Source of the DNA: Takakia lepidozioides
Lineage: Eukaryota > Streptophyta > Takakiopsida > Takakiales > Takakiaceae
DNA length: 25,000 bases
Direction of reading: 5' to 3'
NCBI GenBank assembly: GCA_030704615.1
Contig: JAKLZA010000251.1
Location: forward strand, 1 to 25,000
Position 1 is the first letter of the stretch, and each line of letters starts with the position of its first letter. Both the position numbers and the translations under genes were made by a program. This document shows, piece by piece, positions 9,122-20,000 of the stretch. The notes under the pieces are model-generated. The model saw only the letters and a list, made by a program, of their open reading frames with translations. It searched no databases and was not told the origin of the DNA.

Positions 9122-12100
9122 CTAGGCATTGGCTGCAGCAGGTCTTTGAACATCTGCCAGGTACTCGCGTTCCAATGTTGACGCATCCACCTTCTTCAGC
9201 ATATCCATGACTGCCTCTGCTGGCCAATAACCTTCAGCCTGTCACAACCCAACAGTTGAATTCAGGTCAACTGTAGATCTTTCTTGGGTAGGTTAAACAT
9301 GTATTATGACTTTGAGGAACAGTTGCTGAATCTAGCAAGGCTTTCTTTGGATACCTCTGGCAGCTGAATGCAGTTTCAACTGTGAAGTTCCCCAAAACAC
9401 TGCGTCTGTTCTCACTGTCGGACACATCACTTTGGCATGCAGTGGCTTCACCAGGCGTCTCTGAAGGGCTCTGGACAGACAGTCCAAAGCCTTACAGTGA
9501 GCGGAACTCAGGTGGAATTTGCATTATGTGCGACCAACCAAAATGATGGTGGTGTTGTTCAGCATAAGTAGCCTCAACACTGTAACAAACCAACAATCTC
9601 GGTGCATTGGCCATTGCTCGTCAATAAAAGGCCTCAACACACATTTCCTCTGAATAGCATCTAGACTATCAGTATATAACACATGAAAAAAGGAACAGGG
9701 TCTCCAACAAAACACTTGATGGACCGCGGTCCCTACAGAGGAGATTTGCCAGTTGCATGCTATCCACACACCATCTACGAAAGTATGTTGAAAGTTAAAG
9801 GTTATACCTGCCGCCTGCCTGCAACACCGGACAAGATAAATCGCAGTTCAAAAGCAGTTTTCTGTTGGCTATCGATAAGTGCCCTGTTTCCAAGCTGCTC
9901 ACACTTCAAGATGTCAGAGTTCTTTGGCATCCCAAATGCGGCTGGTTTGCAACTGATCTGCAACACCTTAGCAACCTATACCACAAATCTTTGTTCATTT
10001 CATAATCAAGGTAACCAATGGTGTCTGAAGGCATTATGGGTTCATGTATTAGCTACAACATAGGAGCTTAGGTCTTATTGGAGTGTCCATACCACACCCT
10101 TCGACCCCATACTTGACTACTAAAACTATGGTCTCCAGCATAGATCAAGTTTGTAAATGCAAAGAGTAAACAAACCTTCCAAAGGTTCTGAAAGACCTCC
10201 ACTCTTTTCTTCGGGATGGTGCACTCCATCCATACGCTGCCTCTTTCCACCTGGAATACATCGCAAACTTGAAAATCAACCACATGAGGAACAGAGATAA
10301 TAAATGCTCTTGCATTCAATGATGCAATGTTGACCATCTCACATAGCAGAAAGTGTGAATATCATAAGAACAATTACTGGGAGAACTCTTGGCTACTCTA
10401 AACTTAAAGTTTAGCCATGTAGCAGCAAAATACCATCAGGCAGGTCGAGAAGATGGCACTTTATACACAAACCTGCATTACAATATCATCCTTCCCGATG
10501 ACCCCATCCTCATCCATCGTTGAGAGGCCCTTTCTCAAAGTCTGCAAAGAAGACTTTCAACAGTTATTATTGATGACTGAAGTTCTTAAATGAAAGAGAA
10601 AAGAGACTTCTGCAACACATGGGCAATCCCACTAGGTTGTTTAAAACCTCAGCAACTGGACCCTCACAGCCCTGACCAGCCTTCAGTTGACCACTGGACC
10701 ACATCAGTGATATAATGACTAGCACAGGACCTAAGCTATGGGGGACAATGAACCCCATAGTGCAGTTTCATCTCTCCCAGTTGGGATCCCCCTGGATCTA
10801 AAAGCAGCCTAATGAGTTTGGAGACTCAATCCTAAACTCTAAACTCTTTACTCTTTACTCAGTTGCATGCATCATTGATTTTGTTTCAAAGACAAATTTT
10901 AAATAAGGAACGAATTGACATAAACTCCATGTAGCAAAGTGTAGCAAATGAACAACTTGGACAAGATTGCAAAAATCATTGAACTCTGATGCTGTCAACG
11001 CAACACTCCAGTTTCCAGCTCCAACCTGATCTCCCATACACGGTTTTGCCACCATCAGGTGAAACCTTGTAATCTTTTGAAATCATAAGACAAACTGAAA
11101 AGATCATTCCTCAGGGTTTCCATAACATACTTGCCAAGTGCCCATCAGATGACAGGACGTTATGACACAGATAAACAGCAACAAATCTTCACAGAAGTGA
11201 TCCTCAGACGATAATGGTAAAACGGAAAAGTGCCTTGCTTCATGAGGCCATCTTAGTGCTCATGTACAATATAGATCGAGCTTCCTATGATTAAGAAGTT
11301 GTACTAGAATATGTGTGAGCCTTGCACATGGGTTCAGGTTATAGCTGTCAGCAACCTTGTGCCGTATGCCTTCTTATTATACATTGTGAAGAGTTAAACA
11401 GTTAAACATCCTTCTTTGAAATAATTCTTATGGAGCGAGAAGAAAAATTTCAGAACCTAATTTGACTTCCAGTGTTTTGTTTTTCCCAGATAAAACAACC
11501 TTGTCCTTGTGCTCCACCTGTTCGATTGCAATTTTAGAGAGTCATTGCGACTACAGCTTGCTGTATTTTGTAGCTGAGATCCATGTAAAGGATTAGCAGC
11601 TCTTACAATGGCACAGAAGCTTTCCTCTGAGTCTGGTGCAGTTTCATATCCCAACCGCCAGCCTTCCCCCTCAATGACTTCGAAGCTCTTCTCTTGAGGT
11701 GGCTCCTCAAAGAAATAGCAGCCTATTCAAATACAGTTGCACATGTCACAGATATTTTCGTTGCTAGAACTTGGATTTCATTCAAGATTCTTACTCTCTT
11801 TTGCCCCCTGAATTTGGTTTGACCCAGCATAAATCTGCAACATTTGCAGAATAGAGGTGTGAAATAGGGCATTTAAAATCACTCAGGGTTGAGCAGAAAA
11901 CGGACACAAATAAAGAGAGCAGACCAAGCTTATTAGTAGCACAGATTGGTTCCTTAAATACCAGATTATGGAGCACAGATGTGATAGAAGTTGGAGAATA
12001 TACAAGCCACGAAACAGTCCACCTAACACAAACACAAATTTCAAATGCAGGATTGCATATACTCTTTGATGCAGTGGAGCTGGAATTTCTGCAAAAAAAG

Positions 12101-12616
12101 TTGTGATTCTTGTTGGTTGAGCCTCTACATTAGTTTATCCGCAAATGCTAGGTTGCATCAACAAATCTGCTCACAAGTGGAAAACTAACCCGTCAGGTCA
12201 CAGCGGAGAAATCCTGCGCCATCAGCTTCTTCAGCTAAGGAATTCTTGGGCATAACAATGACACAGCCACTCTCATCACATTCCATCTTGATTTCTCCCT
12301 CTTCATCTTCTTCGTCATAGCTCGGCACTATTATCCTCTCCCCGTACTCTCCTACTGGGATACCCTCAACATCCTCATTCATGACAGCCCTGTTATAGAG
12401 CTGCCGCTTGGGAGCTGTTGAGTGTCCGCCTACTCTCCACGATGAGTAGCTGCTCAATGTAGGTTCTCTTGAAAAATCACTGGGACCAGACTTCGTAGCA
12501 AAATTGCTGCACTGAACACTGACGAATTTGGAGCACTCCACATTTCGCAGCGATGACCTTGGTCTCTCGAAAGGCATGAGAGGCGAAGCAAGCCTACCAC
12601 AGGTTGCTGTCTGCAT
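9122..12616 (-). CDS. Plastid-targeted DUF1818 family protein (seven exons, 319 aa)
   Basis: Function unknown; DUF1818 proteins are conserved in cyanobacteria and plant plastids. Minus-strand exons: 12190-12616, 11607-11722, 10957-11025, 10473-10541, 10176-10250, 9808-9894, 9122-9238. All junctions are GT..AG, phases agree and the total is 960 nt. Residues 1-80 are Ser/Arg-rich and poor in acids, like a chloroplast transit peptide. An acidic patch (SYDEEDEEGEIKMECDE) lies near 105-120. The DUF1818 domain starts at ~157 (EGEGWRLGYETAPDS) and runs through NWSVALTASEFNDFC, GSVWMECTIP and FELRFILSG to AEGYWPAEAV (~282). The start is ATG 12614-12616; an in-frame TTG upstream opens only 23 further codons and probably lies in a 5' UTR. 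Domain content matches my memory of the plant family, but I could not run a search. The donor after exon 3 (GTTGTT) is weak. Confidence 0.87.
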
Positions 12617-12646
12617 GACTGCTTGAGGCCGATGTCCAGCTCCGAG

Positions 12647-12737
12647 CTGAAGGAATGAATCGAATTTTAATAACTCTCGCGTCAATGTGAAACCATAGAC
12701 AGACTTTTGAGAAACGCCAATCGAACAAGCAGCCTAC
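12647..12737 (-). other. Possible 91-nt intron in the DUF1818 5' UTR
   Basis: On the minus strand GAG|GTAGGC (exon end 12738) pairs with ATTCCTTCAG (exon resumes at 12646), 30 nt upstream of the ATG. Signals are reasonable but the intron is short and the region is non-coding, so phase cannot test it. Confidence 0.35.
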
Positions 12738-13136
12738 CTCAAAGGGAGGGAGAAAATAGTTCCCAATCCAAGGTTGACTAGTAAACAGTAATGTAGAGGT
12801 AAACCGACTGAAAATAATGCACGAACTGCTATCGCTTTAAACTTGGAACGAACGAAGGTTTGCTGTGGGTCTCAAGGATAGAAAAGCTTCCCTGAAAACA
12901 AACTGGAAAGAGATCTCATTAGACAGTGCACGATACAATTATCAATAAGACTGAACGAACGATTTAGAGGGGCAAATTGTGTTTTGTGTGTGAGAGAGAG
13001 AAAGTGGTCTGTAATCTGTGCACCAAATCCTGAGAACACTAGATCATAAACATGTGAAAGAAAAATCCGTGTGCTCCCTGGTGTTAGCAATGATGTACCA
13101 ACCATAGCACTTGCTGAATGAGTTCAGGCGAAAGAT

Positions 13137-13146
13137 TCTTATATAG
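13137..13146 (-). promoter_or_regulatory. Candidate TATA box for the DUF1818 gene
   Basis: The minus strand reads CTATATAAGA about 520 bp upstream of the ATG. This would give a long leader (start near 13110) containing an upstream ATG at 13103-13105 that opens a 77-codon frame, so either the leader is spliced or the true promoter lies nearer. Confidence 0.3.
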
Positions 13147-13149
13147 GAT

Positions 13150-14340
13150 GCAGGACAGGCTGCAAGATAAACCGCTGGCCTGAAGAAAATCTGATACAAG
13201 CGCAATACGTCGCCGGGAAAGGACTGATGATAACACTAGCAGTGCATGAATTGTTTTGCACCGGACTGTTGGTGGAGGAACAGAGGGGGAAGGGGCATGT
13301 AGACACTTGCCGCCATAGCCTGAACAGCAGCAAAGCTTTGTGATTGGACGGAGAAGAGCAGTAAATGTTCAAGCGACGGTGTGAATGTAAAACTACGAGT
13401 AGAAACATCCATGCGCATTATCCAGTTGCGGATGAAAGCTGCTGTGCCTGTCGATTTGCGAGAACGTCACTCTGCTTTCCCTGCAGTGCTCTACGTAACC
13501 CGCATCATCAGACGATGGAGGTGTTCCAGGCTTCTAATCTTCACTTTGCAGAGTTGGTTTGTTTAGACTACAGCACCTCTCCCTCCCCGCTCTCTGCGTT
13601 TACAGTTATGTTGTCGTCGTTCTTTACAGGCGCTCGGAGAATCATGTGACTCACTGGTTAGTTCGACTTTGTGATTGAAAGCTGCAACCAATTTGATGTT
13701 GCAGGCACGCTGTCAGATTCGTTATCAATGACCGTGCTGTGCCTGCCTCCACTATGATTACTGAGAGCGAATAGTCTATGGCGATGGAGTTGTGCAATAA
13801 CTACTGAAGGCGGTGCAAATCGATTGCTGGTATACTTTCGATCTATGTCTTTCTATTATCGCATGTTGTTTCTGCCATGCTCGATTCCAAATTCCTTCTG
13901 TCGTGTCTTGTTCTTTTCTGTTGTACACCGGGGGAGGTGGAGCACCGGATTATTAGACTCATGTTGACTTCATTCAGCCTCCCATGTGTACGAGGAGACT
14001 CAAAGGACTGGTGGAGAATCATGTGATGGATTGAGAAGGAGATAGATGTGCTTCGAGAGTGGGTAGCCAGTTTCACTATGTGCGCCCAATCCTTGAGAAA
14101 AGAACAGGGCATGGGCGAGGCAGCAGCCATTGAAAGTGATGGTGGCCTTGCATGGTGCAAAAGGTGCCATGGCAAAGTTAGGCAGGTTTCTCATCTATGA
14201 AGCATTGACTGGTAAGTACAGCTGCAAGGTTCATGGTTTGTACCAACTGTTCCACAATGGAGCATAGACTGCCATACTTGAGAAGCAGGACACACTTCTT
14301 GTTGATGAAAGAGAACCTAGTACTTCATATAAGCCTAGTC
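13150..14340. other. Intergenic, no gene recognised
   Basis: Short open frames on both strands (up to 110 codons at 13843-14175, minus) have no recognisable motif and no matching splice sites. No tRNA-like or rRNA-like sequence was seen. Confidence 0.5.
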
Positions 14341-14890
14341 TTGAGATCCTCTCATGAGCCTAAACATAACATAAAGGCTGGGGATATTTGTAATCTAGGA
14401 TTAGCCTAAAGAGAGGCTTGTCCTTACAAGATAATGACTCATTAATGGCTCTAATAAAGCCATTCTGCCATTAATGCAGTGAACCAGCCTCCAGGCAGGT
14501 TACCACATGTAGGTGAGCCACATGCCCTTTCCTTCCCCATGCCAGCTTCCTAATAGCCATGAGCCGCCATGACCCCCTCAATAGCCATGCCCACCTTCCC
14601 TCAATGCACCATGCCTTATGTCTTGTCATGTCCAATGTGTCTAGCCATGGTCACTTTAGATCTTAGGTGGTCAATGGTCCAAACTTTAGGGTGAAGATCT
14701 CAAAGCTTCGCCGTTTAGGAAGTTTAGGGCGGCGGCCCGCTTGCTTGCTTGAGCGTGGAATTTGCTTGGAGGTGTTGTATGCTTGAGGTATGCATTGTAA
14801 GTGAATTTGATGCGATTATTCATGCATTATTAAGCTTTAAGTTGATTGATGGGCGCAGATTGCGGCTATCTTCCACATATTGAAGCACTC
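14341..14890. other. Non-coding repeat-like flank of the inverted-repeat element
   Basis: Low-complexity DNA with many CCATG words (about 14530-14650, e.g. AGCCATG and GCCATG repeated) and AT-rich stretches. No open frame of note. It could be a solo LTR or the outer part of a larger element whose edge I cannot define: no convincing TG..CA ends, primer-binding site or target-site duplication was found. Confidence 0.35.
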
Positions 14891-15020
14891 AAAAACACTC
14901 AAACACTCAAACAATCAAGATTCAAGCAAGTAAGATTTGATTCTTTGACCCACTTGCATGTTCTTTGTTTCCTCTTCACACAATGGATAAGGAAACTATT
15001 ACTCCGTAGCATACTGCGTC

Positions 15021-15385
15021 TCTAGCATACTCCAAAGAGAAGCCTCTCTATGGAGAAGCCTCTGCACTATGGCAATTTCCATGTTTAACAAATCTATAGT
15101 ACCCCTCTCTAGCATACTCCATCGAGAAGCCTCTCCATACATTCAAATATGTACTATATATAATATGGAGACTTGATCATGAATTATTTGTAAAATGCTT
15201 TGTGGACACAAACCTTTTACACTAGTGTCAGTTTATATGGGTAAACTAGATATATGTTTCCTTCTCTAGCATACCCCAAAGAGAAGCCTCTCTATGTGTA
15301 TTAGCTGGAATCTTGATCATGAATTCTCTGTCTCTAACATACTCCAAGGAAAAGCCTATCTATGGAGAAGTCTCTGTATGTGTAG
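15021..15385 (+). repeat. Four dispersed copies of a ~35-45 bp internal repeat
   Basis: Core CTCTAGCATACTCCAAAGAG followed by AAGCCTCTCTATGG occurs from about 15022, 15106 (ATCGAG variant), 15262 (ATACCCC variant) and 15331 (CTAACATACTCCAAGGAAAA variant). A linked word, CTTGATCATGAATT, follows at 15172-15189 and 15314-15326, so the true unit may be a larger, diverged tandem array. Confidence 0.7.
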
Positions 15386-15733
15386 TAGCTAGAAACCTTG
15401 ATCACAAACTTCCTCTATAATGTGATGGAGGCATGTTATGTTCGATTGGGAGCCATGAAAGAAAACACACCAAGCATAAGGTTGTTTTCCCAATTGATGG
15501 AGGCAGTTTCCATGTCTTTTTTTTAGGATCTTGGCTTGAGATACTAATTGAAGTCTCTGTATGTGTAGTAGCTAGAAACCTTGATCATGAATTCCCTGCA
15601 TAATGTGATGGAGGCATGTTACGTTCGATTGGGAGCCATGGAAGAAAACACACCAAGCATAAGGTTGTTTTCCCTATTGATGGAGGCAGTTTCTATGTCC
15701 TTTTTTTAGGATCTTGGCTTGAGATACTAATTG
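15368..15733 (+). repeat. Two tandem 183-bp repeats inside the inverted-repeat element
   Basis: Unit 1 is 15368-15550, unit 2 is 15551-15733. Both begin AAGTCTCTGTATGTGTAGTA, share ATAATGTGATGGAGGCATG, AAGAAAACACACCAAGCATA and a T-run before AGGATCTTGGCTTGAGATAC, and end in AATTGA. Differences are few (e.g. TTATGTTCG/TTACGTTCG, CCATGTC/CTATGTC), so this duplication is much younger than the arms' divergence. Confidence 0.85.
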
Positions 15734-16088
15734 AAAAACTTTTTTCATTGTGATATTGCTTCCATTACCAACCCATGATCATGGATTCTATCCACTCATG
15801 GTTTCTCTCCTGTTTATGAATGGTTTTCTTATCCATTGTGTGAAAGAGGAAAAAAAAAACATTCAAGTAGGTCAAATAATCAAATCTTACTTGCTTGATT
15901 CTTGATTGTTTGAGTGCGTCTGTGTTACGACAGCCTATTTAATCAGAGGAACAATATTAGCAGGAATATCTGTTTATGATGCTATGCAGTTTGAAGCTGT
16001 CATGATGCCATCATAACCTTGTTCTTATCTAAGCGAGTCTACATCATAGGTCTATAAAAGCTTTTGGTAAATTGGAAGACCACCCTTA

Positions 16089-16225
16089 TCTTGAGGATGG
16101 TGCACTCCATCCATACGCTGCCTCTTTCCACTTGGAATACGTTGCAAACTTAAAAATCAACCACGTGAGGATCAGAGATAATACGTGCTATCGCTCCTGA
16201 CTCAAATGACACAATGTTGATCTGG
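16089..16225 (-). pseudogene. Displaced, broken copy of DUF1818 exon 5 and its 5' intron flank
   Basis: Bases 16089-16225 match 10209-10336 in the same orientation: the shared run GATGGTGCACTCCATCCATA is identical and the match goes through CGCTGCCTCTTTCCAC into the intron (AAAATCAACCACRTGAGGA.CAGAGATAATA). In the parent gene this is the 5' half of exon 5 with its acceptor. In the copy the acceptor CCAG|GTGG has become CCAAGTGG, which would move the AG by one base and shift the frame, and the exon's 3' half is diverged (about 16060-16088). No other DUF1818 exons were found nearby, so it is a fragment. Confidence 0.85.
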
Positions 16226-17030
16226 AGTGTCTATTGCAGCTGCTTTGCTAATGTGGTCCTGCAATGCCTTACATACACACAACATCCCACTACATATCTG
16301 CTTGAAGGTGGTCAAGGGAAGGAATGGTAGTGCCCTTTCTAGAGCATAGGATGAAGCTGCCATAAGGTTGCATAGATACTCCAGAAATTGAGGGGTACAA
16401 TTCTGAAGATATTACTGGAAATATGGCCACCGATGATTATTTTATAATGTGGGAAAGGGAATAAACATGAACATCATGGAAGGCTTCCTCACATTTGAGA
16501 CCTGGTTGATTGTCATGTTAATCAGTAATCTTTTGTCAAATCAATTACTGAATGGTTCATCAAAGAGTTGGGATATGAACCTCATTTTTTCAGCATTACC
16601 TCTTTCTCTTGACCCTCCATCCATTTGAACTCATAAACTATGAGGCAGAATGTAGAGTAGCCTGAAGACCACAAGCAGGTCGCGAAGAAATGAAAAACTC
16701 AGTACATTATGTAATTGACTGTTGCAATGATCATCTAACATAGAATAAGACAGACTTGAGCATGCTAAATCGGTCAGTTGCCTGCGCAACTCCAACAAGG
16801 ATGGAGGGGCTGGCAACAGCTCCAACTAGCGAATGAACCCTGACTGCGTTAGAGTTTTGCTTAGGATTTTTTCTGGGATTTGCAGGTTAGACACATACAT
16901 CAACAGCCACATTCAGCTACCAGTAGCACTGCAACTTCGAACTCTTCATTGATCATGCATCATGCCCGTGCAGCATCAATGTGAATTGAGCAAAGCCATT
17001 TGCCTCTTCTAATATTAAGCGAATACAATG
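16226..17030. other. Downstream flank of eIF2A, no gene recognised
   Basis: Probably holds the eIF2A 3' UTR next to 17030. The longest open frame is 64 codons (16631-16825, minus) with no recognisable motif. Confidence 0.55.
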
Positions 17031-20000
17031 TCATGGAGGCGATGGTAGCACTTGGATAGAGGCATTTAATTGGACTTCCAATCCTTTGATCTCTTCTCGT
17101 AGGCCTTTCTCTTGCCCAAGCTTCTCCTGTTGAGAGGGAGTTAGAGAGCCAACACCACTCACTTCAGTGGCTTTTGTTCTTATCTCTTCAATCTGCCGCA
17201 GCTTTTTATTGAGGGCCCTCAACTTCTTGGCTATATCACCTGCACCCAACATTTATCACAAACACAGACACGTCACAAGGAAGGAATTCTGTCGAGCGCA
17301 TTGCATTGACGGCATGCCAGAAAAACCCAAAAACTCCTAACCTCCCCTCCCTGGCATGGACTACTAATCATTGGAAGGCAGTAGGAAGTAAATAAACCTG
17401 AATTTGCTGGGTTGCCGTCAAGAGATACAGCTCCCAGCTGTGCAGCCTGCTGCAACAACTAAGTTCAGAATGACAGAATGTCCTATGTCAACATTCAGCC
17501 ATGTCGGCAGTCTGCTTACAAACTTATGAGCAACAAGTACTACCTTCTGAGAACAGGACTGCTTTCCTTCTAATACTAGGCCAAGTTTCCTGCAAAAATT
17601 CCTGCACTTGGGGCATGTGCATGGCAGAAAAGGGACCTCACCACAAAGTCATATGCATCTCACATGGAGAGATTCGTTGCATTCAGAAAATAAAAGTCCA
17701 CCCAAGTATAGGTATGCTAGATATCGAACTTCTTGACAGCTTCACTATTTTACAAATAACATATCACAAAAAGACCCACCACTGCAGTAGCATCAGCTTC
17801 AACAGGCTCCAATTCTTGTGTTTCCTTGTCCTTTTGCTTCTCCCTGCGCTTCTTATTCTTCAATGCACTCTTGCTCAGCCCTCCAAATGCCCTGCCAACG
17901 ATGTGGATTCAACTTGTAGAATATAAGCTGGTAAGATTAGTCTGTCTCCCTCCCGCACTTGAGAGGACAGCCCAGTGATTAGAAATTTGTGCCTTGCCTG
18001 TGCATAATCAGGGTTCCTCAACTGTCCATTGGCCTCTTCATGGGTTATCTATAGAGCAATAGGCTCTGCAAATTCGCTGGTCGTCAATAATCATCACCTT
18101 ATCTCTCTCTCTCAAGCAACACAACATACACCTCCAAAAATCAGTGTTTTGAAAATTTGCAATCACATACCCAGCAGTGTTAGCTTTCAATGATGTCTCA
18201 TCTTCCCCAAATAACTGCTCCAATCAACACACAACGACAGAGATGAGAAGAAATATTCTCAGGCATAAAAAAGGATTGGACATGAAGATTTCACCAACAT
18301 TCACCAACAATATCTTACTTCAGTGTCTATCACATGGCCCTGTGACAAGTGCCACGAGTTCTGGATGGAAGGATTTTCTACTCCCAACCCCCTGTTTCCT
18401 CACCCCACAACTTTTCACAGGAGAGATTTCTATTAAAATTGAAAATGAGTACTTGTTTGCTTTAATGGATCACGCACTGGACATATGGCAAACAAACGCA
18501 AGCACATGATCAACATGATGGCTGCAAGAAGCATAATCTCCCCACAGCTATGTAGTTACCTGTGCCTTTACAGAAGCTGATTGGCTGGCATGTGGACAAA
18601 CAAACGCAAGCACATGATCAACATGATGGCTGCAAGAAGCATAATCTCCCCACAGCTATGTAGTTACCTGTGCCTTTACTGAAGCTGATTGGCTGGCATG
18701 TGGAGGACGGTATGCTCCCGGCTTTGAACCTGCTATTATCGAGGTACTCTCCTTCAGCTCAAACCAAGAAAACCAGATCTATGACCAAACCTGCCAACCT
18801 CCAGCTACTTTGAATTTGTGACCCCTATCGTCCATTGCTATGACAAGAATCACACCACCTGGTCTTGATTGGATGACCTTCACTGCTCTATCTGTCCCAA
18901 AACCCTGGAACTGAGACTCATATGTAGATTGCATGATAATTGTTGGACCCAAGCAATCCACTGGGAAGCTTTAGTCAGGTACCAGAGCACCCTCTTTTGA
19001 TGCACGCCATAACCAATTTGTGAGGAACCTGCTAGACGGAGTGGAGCTGTTGAAGTGAGAGAGATATTGTTGAATGAACCTGTGGTGGTCAAAGCATTTC
19101 GGATAGGTTCCAACTTCGTTTCAGGTTTACGAGTGCGTGGCGAGGGAGGGCTATCTGGATATACTCCACTTGACGCTGGTCGCCACTCAACCTGGCCAAC
19201 ATGATCTCAATAACATATCAGTCAGTCATTTGTCCCAATCTACAAACTCAAAAATCTTGTTGTTCACTTCAACATAGTAGACATGCGTATAGGTAGATTC
19301 AGGTATGTCTTTGATAAAATACAAACCCTCCACAAGTCAACTGAAACGAGACATGGAAAAATTCCTCACATGGTAACTCAGAAGAAAAAAAATTACCTGA
19401 TAGAGTTTTTCGAAGTTCTTTTCATAATGAAGAGTCCCATCATACTTAAAAATCTTGATCCTGCAAAAGTTTGTTTTTGTTAATGGCCAATTGTTCACAC
19501 AGCACACAGAACATGTTTGGTTCCAATGGTGCCCCATTGATTTATAACTCGTGGAGTTTAGGGAAAATTCATCCTTTCTAGCTCAAAAAGTCCAATTAGG
19601 TAACCCCATATTGCAGCCAGTCTGTTATCTGTCAATGGAGAACAAAAGGCCCTCCTTGCCCTACCCATTGTCAACTTGCAGGCGAGGTGCGGTTATAGCT
19701 GTCAAGAAGTGACGACCATCAGGTGACCATTCACTTGTCACAGAACATGCAGCTTTTGTGTTCCCCAGGATTTTGAGCATTTCACGGTCCCAGAAGGCCT
19801 GCTTAGCACTGATGCATTAGAACCGTGCCTCAAATCATCCAACCACATTGCACAAGAAACAGCAGCCGAGAATGTTCAAACTGAACTAAATCAATGAGAT
19901 CAATCAGCTTGTGTTCGAAAGATACTCACCATATCTCCTGGAAGATTGCCAAAGCCCGCCAAGCAAATAACTTTGGACACGCATTAAGCAATTAAACAGC

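Larger units (their letters stand above)
14895..15927. mobile_element. Non-autonomous inverted-repeat element (~1.03 kb, MITE-like or inverted LTR pair)
   Basis: Long inverted repeats bound the element: the left arm at ~14895-15000 (key CACTCAAACAATCAAG, GCAAGTAAGATTTGAT, CACACAATGGATAAG) recurs as reverse complement at ~15823-15927. Arms are about 100 bp and nearly 90% alike by eye; the right arm carries an A-run (15850-15859). No open reading frame inside reaches 60 codons, so any mobility would need enzymes from elsewhere. The interior is built from repeats (listed separately). No target-site duplication is obvious outside the arms. It could be a foldback element, a MITE of a DNA transposon family, or two LTR fragments in opposite orientation. 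Confidence 0.65.

Noticed and set aside
14895-15737. CRISPR-like array
   Set aside because: Repeats are of several sizes, lack constant spacers, and lie in a plant nuclear context; they are internal repeats of an inverted-repeat element.
14341-16000. Complete LTR retrotransposon
   Set aside because: No gag/pol coding remnants, no primer-binding site, and the long repeats are inverted rather than direct.
18779-18961. 60-codon minus-strand frame inside eIF2A intron 11, with exon-like borders (CTCAG .. GGCAG|GTTTGG)
   Set aside because: Its phase (0-0) does not fit between phase-1 exons 11 and 12, and the frame with the needed end phase contains a stop. No family recognised.
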